Of a DNA stretch of 64,000 bases, positions 18,699 through 27,402 are shown piece after piece. The stretch is from Hyphomicrobiales bacterium. Its GTDB lineage: Bacteria > Pseudomonadota > Alphaproteobacteria > Rhizobiales > Rhizobiaceae. Under the pieces are notes generated by a model. It worked only from the letters and a program-made list of their open reading frames with translations, ran no database searches and was not told the DNA's origin. The stretch's first letter is position 1, and every line of letters starts with the position of its first letter. The position numbers were made by a program, and so were the translations under genes. The stretch lies in the NCBI GenBank assembly GCA_900466605.1, contig UBMU01000027.1:47684-111683 (forward strand), in the 5' to 3' direction.

Positions 18699-19019
18699 CT
18701 ACTTCACTAAGTTGCGCGCAATCTGCACAAGCGCACCGTCACTGGCATCCGACGTCTCTGTTCGATTTCCAGCCTCAAGCCAACAGAGGTTCATAACAGC
18801 CAGAATATCTTCGTTTGATTGAGCCACACCTGCCGCGTCGAAATCTCTCCGAATTATGGAAAGGATATCGTTGCGCTTGACGTCGACTGCCCCTCTTGCA
18901 AGCTCGTCCGAGTATGCTTTGGCATTTTCGTCGGCGAGCGCCAGCTTTTGCGCCGCCCACATACCGACCAGCTTGTTGCGCCTTACCATTCTCATGACGT
19001 CTATCCGCAGGCTAGCCAT
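18699..19019 (-). CDS. Zeta-subunit-like (DUF1476) protein lacking the inhibitory N-terminus
   Basis: A 106-residue protein that matches the core of the alphaproteobacterial F1-ATPase inhibitor zeta (DUF1476): ARRNKLLGLWAAEKLGL in that family corresponds to VRRNKLVGMWAAQKLAL here, followed by a YSDELARGAVD helix and RRDFDAAGVAQSNEDILAVM. The first 20 or so residues of genuine zeta (the MSDFDKREEGFE-like segment that inserts into F1 and blocks turnover) are replaced by MASLRIDVM. The core may still bind F1 or a nucleotide without inhibiting. It is probably a second, diverged copy, because a normal zeta gene is expected elsewhere in such a genome. Confidence 0.72.
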   Translation of the reverse strand: MASLRIDVMRMVRRNKLVGMWAAQKLALADENAKAYSDELARGAVDVKRNDILSIIRRDFDAAGVAQSNEDILAVMNLCWLEAGNRTETSDASDGALVQIARNLVK

Positions 19020-19335
19020 CGAAAATTCTCCGTTGCGGGCCTAATATGCATCATATCACTGACAGCAATCCTCGACAAAGTGTGCGTCCACACCGCCAGA
19101 TGGGTGCGAAGGACGGTCAAATCATTTGCCCAGCCAACGACCAAGCGCTCGCGGAGCTTGGGACAAATAGAAGCCCCAGCCTGTAGCGAATAGTCTAACC
19201 AATTGACTACTATGGCCGTTTTACAACACGGGAGTTTTCAGCGGCATCACATAAGGCATTTCCTATATACAGCGCATTGCCATCGCTCGGCCGGCACCTC
19301 TAGGCTCAACAACGGTTTGGGTAAGAGAGGGGCAG
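19020..19335. other. Intergenic, no gene recognised
   Basis: About 315 bases between divergent small genes; the promoter of each should be here. No operator or RNA gene was identified. Confidence 0.35.
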
Positions 19336-19554
19336 ATGCGGCGGATTGAGCTAGCAAAACCGGTGCTAATATCGAAGGTCACCGACATGATCGATCGCGT
19401 CCTCGAACGCTGGTGCGCAGAGAACGGCTGCCCAAGGGGAAGCGTTGAAGCGACCCGAAAGGCAAAAAGCTTGCTTCAGTGGATCGAACTCGGGGTCACC
19501 GACGAAGGTGAACTGTCGAGCCTGATCCGTGACGACATTGTAATCACCAAATAA
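19336..19554 (+). CDS. Small hypothetical cytoplasmic protein
   Basis: A 72-residue protein with GAGAGGGG just before its ATG. The sequence looks like a compact helical protein (VTDMIDRVLERWCAENGCPR, EATRKAKSLLQWIELGV) with an acidic end. No signal peptide or membrane segment. No family is recognised. Codon use and the ribosome site support a real gene. Confidence 0.5.
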   Translation: MRRIELAKPVLISKVTDMIDRVLERWCAENGCPRGSVEATRKAKSLLQWIELGVTDEGELSSLIRDDIVITK

Positions 19555-19710
19555 CGTCGACTTAGCCGCGCGACGTCCCACCGGCGAGTGGGCGCCCGTT
19601 GTTGCGGGGCGGGCACTCTTCTTTGGTCATCCGGGGCGCGGCCGTGGGCTTGAGAACGAGTGACTCGATGCGGTCGGATGCACGGCGGTTCAGACCACTG
19701 GGAGAGCGAT

Positions 19711-19890
19711 ATGGCTTTCTTTGCCAAAGGACGTTTGTTTGCTGCGGCAGGCGCCGTCGCCTTCTGCCTTCTAGTGTGGATTGCTCAGGCGGCATCATGC
19801 GCTGGAGGGCTGTTACTCCGCGCAAGGGCGGCAGCTTTGCACGCATCTGCGGGCAGCGGTGGAACAAATGCGTTAGCCGGCGAAATATGA
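19711..19890 (+). CDS. Possible small membrane protein
   Basis: A 59-codon frame whose ATG follows GGGAGAGCG at good spacing. Residues 8-28 (RLFAAAGAVAFCLLVWIAQA) are a hydrophobic helix that could be a membrane anchor or signal peptide. The remainder is Ala/Gly-rich with no motif. It may be a genuine small protein or a chance frame. Confidence 0.28.
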   Translation: MAFFAKGRLFAAAGAVAFCLLVWIAQAASCAGGLLLRARAAALHASAGSGGTNALAGEI

Positions 19891-19980
19891 TATAACTTCT
19901 ATGTATCATGAGGAGGTGAACCCGCCAGATGCAGCCGAAGAGGCGAGTTCGACAAGGATGATGGGGGATGAAAAAGGAAA

Positions 19981-21708
19981 GTGGCTGACGCAACCCAAAA
20001 TCGTTTTGCGCGCTGGCTGCCGGGATTTCAAGTTCTTCGTCAGTACAAGGCTGACTGGCTTCTTCATGATTTTGTTGCAGGGATTGTTCTAACCACCATG
20101 CTGGTGCCGGTCGGCATCGCCTATGCCGTAGCATCGGGGGTACCTGGAATTTACGGGCTCTACGCGACGATTGTCCCCTTGCTAGCCTATGCGCTGTTTG
20201 GGCCAAGCCGGATTTTGGTTTTGGGTCCTGATTCATCACTCGCAGCAATCATCCTCGCTACTGTCTTGCCCCTCTCAGGAGGAGAGCCCGCGCGCGCAGT
20301 CGCGTTGGCCGGCGCCATGGCAATAGTATCAGGGTTAGTCTGCATCATCGCGGGCCTTGCACGCCTCGGATTTATCACCGAACTGCTCTCGAAACCCATT
20401 AGATACGGGTATATGAATGGCATAGCGTTGACGGTTCTTCTCGGCCAGCTTCCCAAGCTCCTCGGCTTTTCAGTTGAACGAAGCGGGCCCTTGCGCGACC
20501 TGCGGGCAATAGGCAAAGGAATCCTGGCCGGCAGCATCAACTGGGCCGCGTTTGCGATTGGTGGCGGAGCGCTGGTGTGCATCCTTCTGCTCAAACGCCA
20601 CAAGCGTGTACCAGGCATCCTTATCGCCGTCTTTGCCGCGACAGCTATTGCCGGCTTGTTGCAATTGGCAGATCGAGCGGGGGTTTCGGTACTGGGACCG
20701 CTTCCGCAAGGACTGCCCGTCTTCCAAATCCCCTTGATCGACATTGCGGATGTCGTACCGGTGTTGATGGGCGGGTTCGCGGTCGCGATGGTTTCATTTG
20801 CTGACACCAGCGTACTATCGCGCGTTTATGCCGTCCGGCTAGGCTATCGCGTCGATCCCAATCAGGAGATGGCGGCTCTTGGAGCTTCCAACCTCGCAGC
20901 GGGATTGTTTCAAGGGTTCCCGATTAGCAGCAGTTCCTCCCGTACTCCCGTTGCGGAGGCTGCCGGTGCAAAGACGCAGTTATCCGGCGTTGTCGGAGCA
21001 ATTGCCGTCGCCTCGTTGTTGCTCCTGGCACCCAACCTTTTGCAGAATTTGCCGAACGCTGCCCTTGCTGCGGTTGTCATATCTTCGGCCATCGGACTCT
21101 TCGAGTTTGATGATCTAAAGCGGATTTACCGAATCCAGCGTTGGGAATTTTGGCTATCGATCCTTTGCTTTGTCGGCGTGGCCGTATTCGGTGCAATTCC
21201 CGGAATAGGTATCGCGGTGGCTGTCGCCGTTATCGAGTTCCTTTGGGACGGCTGGCGTCCCCATTCGGCTGTGCTTGGACGCGCGGCAGGCGTCAAGGGC
21301 TATCACGATATAACGCGATACCCGAATGCCCGTCGAATACCGGGTCTCGTACTCTTCCGTTGGGACGCACCGCTGTTCTTCGCCAACGCTGAACTTTTCA
21401 AGGAACGGGTCTCCGACGCCGTTGCTGCGTCACCGACGCAAGTTAATTGGGTAGTCGTTGCAGCGGAGCCTGTAACGGACATTGATGTTACGTCATCCGA
21501 CAGTTTGGCCGAGCTTGTTGATGATCTCCAGGCCAAGGGAATCATGTTCCGGTTCGCCGAACTCAAGGATCCTGTGAAGGACCAGCTAAAGCGCTTTGGT
21601 CTGTTCGCCGAGTTGGGCGAGGCAGCTTTTTACCCGACCGTCGGGTCGGCGGTGCACGGTTATCTTGATCAATACGCAATTGACTGGAAAGACGATGAAG
21701 AGTCTTAG
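19981..21708 (+). CDS. SulP-family anion permease with STAS domain
   Basis: A 575-residue secondary transporter. The N-terminal two thirds carry the SulP core (DFVAGIVLTTMLVPVGIAYA, ASGVPGIYGLYATIVPLLAYALFGPSRILVLGPDSSLA, then NLAAGLFQGFPISSSSSRTPV); from about residue 435 comes a cytoplasmic STAS domain (GLVLFRWDAPLFFANAELF, VTDIDVTSSDSLAEL). SulP proteins carry sulfate, bicarbonate or dicarboxylates; substrate cannot be fixed from sequence. GTG 19981 follows AAAAGGA and gives the conserved start. A sulfur role would suit the nearby sulfur genes, but they are 3 kb away and separately transcribed. Confidence 0.9.
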   Translation: MADATQNRFARWLPGFQVLRQYKADWLLHDFVAGIVLTTMLVPVGIAYAVASGVPGIYGLYATIVPLLAYALFGPSRILVLGPDSSLAAIILATVLPLSGGEPARAVALAGAMAIVSGLVCIIAGLARLGFITELLSKPIRYGYMNGIALTVLLGQLPKLLGFSVERSGPLRDLRAIGKGILAGSINWAAFAIGGGALVCILLLKRHKRVPGILIAVFAATAIAGLLQLADRAGVSVLGPLPQGLPVFQIPLIDIADVVPVLMGGFAVAMVSFADTSVLSRVYAVRLGYRVDPNQEMAALGASNLAAGLFQGFPISSSSSRTPVAEAAGAKTQLSGVVGAIAVASLLLLAPNLLQNLPNAALAAVVISSAIGLFEFDDLKRIYRIQRWEFWLSILCFVGVAVFGAIPGIGIAVAVAVIEFLWDGWRPHSAVLGRAAGVKGYHDITRYPNARRIPGLVLFRWDAPLFFANAELFKERVSDAVAASPTQVNWVVVAAEPVTDIDVTSSDSLAELVDDLQAKGIMFRFAELKDPVKDQLKRFGLFAELGEAAFYPTVGSAVHGYLDQYAIDWKDDEES

Positions 21709-22035
21709 AAGAAACCGTCTCCGAGGTTCATCCGTAGCGGTCTGTGCCTGTCGGCTTACAGGTAATGTCGCCGCCGTCGGCGGGGCGCGCTGTCGCTCCT
21801 TGGCCTTCAGCCGCAAAACCATTCATTCTGGCAGCGCGAGCAGAACGTCTCCGACGTGTCGATGTCAACGATCCGGATCGTCGCGCCGGGGGATCTTCAG
21901 CGTGTCGCCGTCAACCGAACCGGCTCCATCAGCCGCAATTTGGCCGAAAGCGATGGGCCGGTGAACATTCCACTAGCAACGCCCGCTGGCGACCGCAAAG
22001 GACGTCGACTGCCGTTGCCAAAATAGGAGCATGTC
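21709..22035. other. Intergenic with a possible 54-codon frame
   Basis: Between SulP and PPK2. A frame from ATG 21862 to a TAG ending at 22026 would encode a basic 54-residue peptide (MSTIRIVAPGDLQRVAVNRT at its start) ending nine bases before the PPK2 gene. It lacks a clear ribosome site, so it is not called as a gene. Confidence 0.25.
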
Positions 22036-22986
22036 ATGGCAGAGGACAAGATGAAACTTGATGTGGATTTTGACCAGAAGCGTGAAATCCCTGTGGGGGA
22101 CAGCGGCCGCATACGCTTTCGTTTCCGTCACATTGCAGTGGAGCCCGGAAAGGCGGTTTCGCTAAAGGATTTCGACCCGGATTTCACCGGCGGCTATGAC
22201 GACAAGGCCGGGGCGCTCGAGAAAGTGGCGGCAAACGTAGAGCGACTGTCTGCGATGCAGGAGGTTCTCTATGCCCAGGACAACTACGCGCTGTTGATCA
22301 TTTTTCAGGCCATGGACGCGGCGGGCAAGGATGGCGCGATCCGCCATGTCATGTCCGGGATCAATCCGCAGGGCTGCCAGGTTACGAGCTTCAAGGCGCC
22401 GTCGGCGGAGGATCTAGACTATGGCTACCTTTGGCGCGCATCAAAGGCGTTGCCAGGGCGCGGCATGATCGGCATTTTCAACCGATCCTACTATGAGGAT
22501 GTTCTGGTCGTCAGGGTTCACCCGGAACTCCTTGAAAAGCAAAAGCTTCCGCTGCGCGCTCGCAAAGGAGATATCTGGCAGCGCCGGTTCAAGGAAATAA
22601 ACAATTTTGAAAAATATCTTCGGCAAAACGGCACAATCGTTTTGAAGTTTTTTCTCAATGTCTCCAAGAAGGAACAGAAGAATCGCTTCCTGGCGCGGAT
22701 AGACGAGCCAGAAAAGAATTGGAAGTTTTCACCCGCGGATTATGCAGAGCGAAAACACTGGGACGACTACCAAAGGGCGTTCGAGGATATGCTGGAAAAC
22801 ACCAGCACGGAGTGGGCTCCCTGGTTTGTCATTCCGGCCGACAACAAATGGTTCGCCCGGCTGGCGATCTCGGAGGTGATCTCGGGGGCTTTCGAGAGGA
22901 TCGATTTGCAGATGCCGGTGGTCAGTGAAGCGCGGATGAAGGAGCTGAGGCAGATACGAAGCCAGCTTCTCGACGAAGAGGACTGA
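22036..22986 (+). CDS. ppk2: Polyphosphate kinase 2
   Basis: A 316-residue PPK2 enzyme, which uses polyphosphate to phosphorylate nucleoside mono- or diphosphates (or the reverse). The P-loop is AMDAAGKDGAIRH, the second motif NPQGCQVTSFKAP, and the Walker B / lid region NRSYYEDVLVVRVHPE with RWQRRFKEIN-like IWQRRFKEINNFE after it. Length is that of a one-domain PPK2; lid details resemble class I/III proteins, so ADP or AMP acceptance is uncertain. AGGAGCATGTC precedes ATG 22036. No operon partner is obvious. Confidence 0.9.
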   Translation: MAEDKMKLDVDFDQKREIPVGDSGRIRFRFRHIAVEPGKAVSLKDFDPDFTGGYDDKAGALEKVAANVERLSAMQEVLYAQDNYALLIIFQAMDAAGKDGAIRHVMSGINPQGCQVTSFKAPSAEDLDYGYLWRASKALPGRGMIGIFNRSYYEDVLVVRVHPELLEKQKLPLRARKGDIWQRRFKEINNFEKYLRQNGTIVLKFFLNVSKKEQKNRFLARIDEPEKNWKFSPADYAERKHWDDYQRAFEDMLENTSTEWAPWFVIPADNKWFARLAISEVISGAFERIDLQMPVVSEARMKELRQIRSQLLDEED

Positions 22987-23841
22987 CGGCGTTCCCTTTG
23001 GGCCTACAGGTGTTCAGTCACTATCATTTGCGTCCAATCTCGTTGGCAGACAATCTCTGTTTCATGGGGAGGTCGGCAAAGCTAGGCCGTACCCTTTTTC
23101 GACGAGGAGCGAAGCGACTGTTGAACGATGTCCGTCACCATCGCCATAATAGGAACTGGTGACTCATTGTGGCCGAGCACAAGTTCGGGGGTGTCACGCT
23201 GCAGCGACCGGCACTGCACCTCCCCCCGCAAAGGCTGCAGTGCCGTGCATTGACGCTCTACAAGTCGTCGCTGCGGGAGCACTTGTATAGTGCTCGACCA
23301 CTCGGCGCTTGCTACGGGAAGCCGATAACTTGCGTTAAGCTGCCACGCGTTCATAGTGGGGCAATTTTCCGCGTTCCGGTTAGGTAGGAAGCGATGATGG
23401 AAGCTATCGAAACCGCCGGTCAGAATTTGGCAATTGTGCCGCCTTCCACGAAAGGCCCGGCAACGAGGTTAGCGGCAAGACATCTAGAGCAAAAGGTATG
23501 GAATTCCGGCGGGCCCGTGTATCCGGGACCACTCACGCCCGTCGTGGACAATGGCATACCTCCGAAGCTGCTATCGGAGCGATCATTAAGACGCCAATTA
23601 TAACAGTTCCGAAACCGAACTCGGCCGGCCGCCCGTCCGCCCCATGCTTCTTCTCGGAGGTCGGAGCGACCCGTAGAAAGGTCCACCACCATTCAAGATT
23701 TATCGCGGCACCCTATCTTCGCGTCTCGCCCTTTTGAGTCGCGTGCTACGCCGAAGCCTAGATAAGCCTGACACTCGTCAAGCGGGCATTCGACCATCCT
23801 ACCAGAATGACGAAACGTTGCCCGGTGCAAAAAAGCGGTGG
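22987..23841. other. 855 bases without a recognised gene
   Basis: A frame at 23394-23603 (69 codons, with GGTAGGAAG before its ATG pair) could encode a small protein, but its sequence matches nothing known. A longer minus-strand frame overlaps it at 23420-23692. Neither is called. No RNA gene or mobile element was found. Confidence 0.3.
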
Positions 23842-24609
23842 TTACCAGGCAATCATGCTTAAACTATGCAAAATTATCTGCAGACCCAGAGCAGCCTGGG
23901 TAACACCGAGTACCACTGCCAAAACCTGCAGTGAAGTTCCGATCCATTTAAGGATTGACCCCGCGAAAAGCATTGCCATCCAGTCCAGCGCCAGGATCAG
24001 CAATACAATGGCCGCCACGGTGAGCCCTTCCGATTGGCGGTCACCCGCCAACGTCGCGAAGACGATCACGGCGGCTATACCATAAGGCGTCACGATCGTT
24101 GGAAACGCCAGCGGTGTGAGAGCCAGTCCCAGATCCGTTTGGCCCGGCTCTGTCGGCCGTACCGGGAGGTTAGCAGCCGGCTGCAAGACGGTTCGCAAGG
24201 CGACGATAAACAAGATGATACCGCCGGTCATCGCCAGCACCGGCAATGAGATTTCTAGATTTTCAAGCATGGTCCGTCCGAGAAATCCGGCGATCGCTAG
24301 CGCTGCCGCCGAGAAGAGGATCGCTCTGGTAGCTATTCGTCGCCGAAAGCTGGGCTCATAACTGCCTGCGAGGACCTTGAATGGCACCAGTATCTTGATT
24401 GGACCGAGCATCAAAAAAAGCATCAGGAATATTTTGCGCGCGCCGAACTCCACCTGCGGCATATCCGCTCCGAGCCGCGATTGCGCAAAGGATTGTACGG
24501 GAAGACATGCGGCCCAAACGAAAATCACAACGGTGGCCGGGAGACTCCACCGACCAGCACAATGCAACCACAGGGTTTCTCCTGCATTTTTCTCCCGCAG
24601 AAAAGTCAT
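23842..24609 (-). CDS. MarC-family membrane protein
   Basis: A protein of about 255 residues with six to seven hydrophobic helices. The family core is visible: GPIKILVPFKVLAGSYEP, RRRIATRAILFSAAALAIAGFLG, ISLPVLAMTGGIILFIVALR and LTPLAFPTIVTPYGIAAVIV. MarC-type proteins are inner-membrane proteins once linked to antibiotic resistance and otherwise of unknown role; some related ones move amino acids. The frame is open to 24810, but the first 67 residues are polar and unlike the family, so the ATG at 24609 is preferred; its ribosome site is poor and the start is uncertain. Confidence 0.8.
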   Translation of the reverse strand: MTFLREKNAGETLWLHCAGRWSLPATVVIFVWAACLPVQSFAQSRLGADMPQVEFGARKIFLMLFLMLGPIKILVPFKVLAGSYEPSFRRRIATRAILFSAAALAIAGFLGRTMLENLEISLPVLAMTGGIILFIVALRTVLQPAANLPVRPTEPGQTDLGLALTPLAFPTIVTPYGIAAVIVFATLAGDRQSEGLTVAAIVLLILALDWMAMLFAGSILKWIGTSLQVLAVVLGVTQAALGLQIILHSLSMIAW

Positions 24610-24828
24610 CGTCGACCAGCCTCCAACCACGAAAGCGCTACCACTCGTTGCTGACATTCGAATAGCCGTATCTCGGTGTACGAAATAGCGGGCGATAGCG
24701 GGGATGAGCCTAACAAGCCTGCTGCCGGTTACAACTGCAATCCGTTCGATTTGACGATGGTGACCAGACACAAATTTCAGATGAGCAGCCAGGGCCCCGA
24801 AGTTCTTCACTTATAATTTCAGCGTCGT

Positions 24829-26379
24829 TTATCCGGAATTGCGCTTTTCGTAGAATGCCATGAATTCCTCGAACGGGAGGGCTTTCGAATATAGCCAACC
24901 TTGCCCGAATTGAACGCCGGACTGGCGAAGAATCGTTTCCTGTTCAGTAGTCTCGATCCCTTCCGCGACCATCTTGAGTTTCAGGCTATGGGCCATCTCG
25001 ATGATATGAGGTGTCACCAGGCTTGTTGCGGCATTCCGGCCAATTGCATCTACGAACGACTTGTCGATCTTGAGCACCGTGATGGGCAAGCTCTCAAGCA
25101 ATGACAGACTGGAGTATCCTGTCCCGAAATCATCGATCGCGATCACATGGCCGGCGTCCCGCGCTTTTGCCAAGGTGGTCCGGGCAATGTCGGCGTGAAT
25201 GAAGCCGCGCTCCGTCACCTCCAGCCAGACCTGCGACGCCTGCAAGTTGGCCGCCTGAATCGCGTCGGTTATCAGTGTCAGGAACTGACCGCTTTCCAGG
25301 TCCTGCGGCGATATGTTGATGGCAACATGCATGTCGCGATGCTCGGCTAGCGGCCTTTTCATGTTCGATATGACGTTTTGGATCATGCTCGCCGTGACTT
25401 GACCGATCATGCCGTTCTGTTCTGCGAAAGGAATGAAGAGGTCAGGTCTTACCCACGTGCCATCAGGTTTTTGCCACCGTACCAGGGCTTCAGCGCCGAT
25501 GCATCGACCAGTCGATAGTTCGATGATTGGCTGATAGTGTGCGAGAAGCTCTTTCTTGTGAAGACCCGTCGCAAGCTCGCCTGCGAGTGACAATCGCTGG
25601 CGCGATACCCAGACGATCAGAGCAATCAGGGCAAGTGAAATTCCGACGCCGATCGGGATCATCTTCCAGAGTTCACTGTCGGTACGCCAGTCGGCGACGC
25701 TCCGGTTGGATATTGCGAACGCGGCAAAATCCTTTCCTCGACGGGAGGCGAACACCTCGGTATCGTTAAAGCCGCTGGTTTCTTCTATGACCAGCCGCGA
25801 GACAAGATCAGGGTCTGCATCACCGGAGAGAACGATCGGTTGTCCGTCCAGGGATGCAATTCCCAGCAGCATGGGTGTGTCGTGGAGGACATCGACCAGC
25901 CGCGCCCGCTTCAGCAGTGCGTGATAGTCTCCGTAGCTGACGACAACCATTCCGTCTGAGGGCGTCGAAATGCCTCCCCCATTCAAACGCAAGGAATATC
26001 CGTCCGACAGTGGGATGCTCTTTTCAGTGAGCCGCATCTCGTTGCGAACAAGCCCCCAGGTGTTGCAGATCATGCGGCCGCCGCTCGTTATGGCGATTTC
26101 CTCCACCGACAGGGCATCAGTCGTCAACTGCTGCAGGCGGGCGATGTCATCAGGGGAGCATGTGTGTCGCCGCTCAGAGGCTAGCAGGTCCAAGGCTACA
26201 CGAGCCCGAGTAATATTCAGGTCTCCGCGCTGAAGCGTCCAGTCGGCGTAATCGGCCAAGTGTTGGCGCTCCAGTGCGAATGCGCGTTCTCGAGAAATAT
26301 AGAAAGCCGCCAATAGCGGTAGAGCTCCGGCGCAAATTGCCAGCCCGAACGCAATCGCTAGAATTCCTTTTCGCCGCAA
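24829..26379 (-). CDS. Membrane-bound c-di-GMP phosphodiesterase with CSS-motif sensor
   Basis: A 516-residue protein with an N-terminal helix (residues 5-28), a periplasmic CSS-motif domain holding the conserved cysteines (HTCSPDDI, then GGRMICNTWG), a second helix (about 238-258) and an EAL domain (about 270-510). The EAL domain has all catalytic motifs: EALVRW, NISPQ, EVTERG, DDFGTGYSSL, KIDKSF and VAEGIET. It should hydrolyse c-di-GMP, probably in response to redox state or a DSB partner as for PdeC-type enzymes. The start is TTG 26379, with GAGGAA eight bases upstream. The gene is 18 bases from the MarC frame but probably transcribed independently. Confidence 0.9.
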   Translation of the reverse strand: MRRKGILAIAFGLAICAGALPLLAAFYISRERAFALERQHLADYADWTLQRGDLNITRARVALDLLASERRHTCSPDDIARLQQLTTDALSVEEIAITSGGRMICNTWGLVRNEMRLTEKSIPLSDGYSLRLNGGGISTPSDGMVVVSYGDYHALLKRARLVDVLHDTPMLLGIASLDGQPIVLSGDADPDLVSRLVIEETSGFNDTEVFASRRGKDFAAFAISNRSVADWRTDSELWKMIPIGVGISLALIALIVWVSRQRLSLAGELATGLHKKELLAHYQPIIELSTGRCIGAEALVRWQKPDGTWVRPDLFIPFAEQNGMIGQVTASMIQNVISNMKRPLAEHRDMHVAINISPQDLESGQFLTLITDAIQAANLQASQVWLEVTERGFIHADIARTTLAKARDAGHVIAIDDFGTGYSSLSLLESLPITVLKIDKSFVDAIGRNAATSLVTPHIIEMAHSLKLKMVAEGIETTEQETILRQSGVQFGQGWLYSKALPFEEFMAFYEKRNSG

Positions 26380-26580
26380 GTTGGCTTCCTCGGAGATATC
26401 GGATCACTGCAATGGGCGAACTCTACACACTTTCGAGTTATCAGAACTTTACAATTATTCTCGCACCTGGATTAGGCGTCCGCCGATCAAACCGCGGCCG
26501 CTCGCAATATCCGTTCGTGGCCTCAAAGCCGCCATCATCCGGCAGGGCCTCCACCGAGCGCTATCAGAAGCCGCTATGCG

Positions 26581-26883
26581 TCAGGTTTTTACGAGGTCAC
26601 GCATCGAGGCTACTCCATCGAGAGCACGTTGGATGTGGGCCTGTGTGTTGTAGATGTGCGGGCAAAGTCGTAACCCGCCGCTGGATGAGGCTGCTATCCC
26701 GAATTTTGAATAAAGGGTGTCGACCACCGTTTTCTGGTTTTCCTTCGGAACCTCTATCACAACAACCCCGCCTCTCATCGCGGGACTTTCCGGAGTGACA
26801 AGGGTCGCCCCGAGGTCCTTCAATCCTTGCTTCAGTTGGCTCGCGAGTTCCACGATGCGTGCTTCTACCCGCTGCGGGCCGAT
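26581..26883 (-). pseudogene. C-terminal remnant of a class V aminotransferase (copy 2)
   Basis: About 100 codons read as the end of an aminotransferase class V enzyme: IGPQRVEARIVELASQLKQG, TLVTPESPAMRGGVVVIEVP, then SSSGGLRLCPHIYNTQAH. The catalytic PLP domain is missing; upstream coding likeness ends near 26883. The final 105 bases are about 90% identical to 18000-18107 on the other strand. It is a longer piece of the same gene than copy 1. Confidence 0.72.
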
Positions 26884-27402
26884 CTGAGTGTGAATATCCG
26901 CAGTGCGAGGACAACCGCTGCTTTCATCATACTCGGCATGGTCTTCTCCCAAAGATAGGACAGCGGCCGAACGAAAGCACCACAAGACCTCTTATACAAG
27001 AGAGCATCATGTTGGTTACATATATCGCCGGATTACTGAGGTTCGTTCGAAGGGGATGGCAGAAGTGGACGCCGAGTTTCCAGGCTTCGACTACGCCGCG
27101 TGCCCTGCGGTCCATCGAACGCGACGGGGCGGCGACTGATGATCTTCGGTGACCTTTCGCCGCATGCCGAGTATCCGACAATTCCATGGCAGAACTAGAT
27201 CGGCTTCCGTAATTTACCGTAACGTACGTGCAGCCGGATCTGATCCCTGCTAGCCTATTTTAAAGGAGCTGCTAGGCGTTTCCGCATCCGCAAGTATTTT
27301 TCACTCGGCCAACGGATGAATTTTCTGCGAGTGCACGCAAAGCGATCCAGTCCCTATGGAGACGTTCATCCGCCTTCCACGAAAGAAAGATGGGGTGCGA
27401 TC
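26884..27402. other. Intergenic, no gene recognised
   Basis: About 520 bases upstream of the DUF3300 gene. It should contain the promoter of the DUF3300-DUF2950 pair; AAAGGAG occurs at 27261 but no frame of interest follows it. No RNA gene was found. Confidence 0.35.

Noticed and set aside
23394..23692. Overlapping small frames on both strands (69 and 90 codons)
   Set aside because: One has a reasonable ribosome site, but neither resembles a known protein and they exclude each other; left as unassigned sequence.
8302..27227. A 15-base identical string TTTACCGTAACGTAC at 8302 and 27213
   Set aside because: In 64 kb one or two 15-base matches are expected by chance, and the surrounding bases differ.
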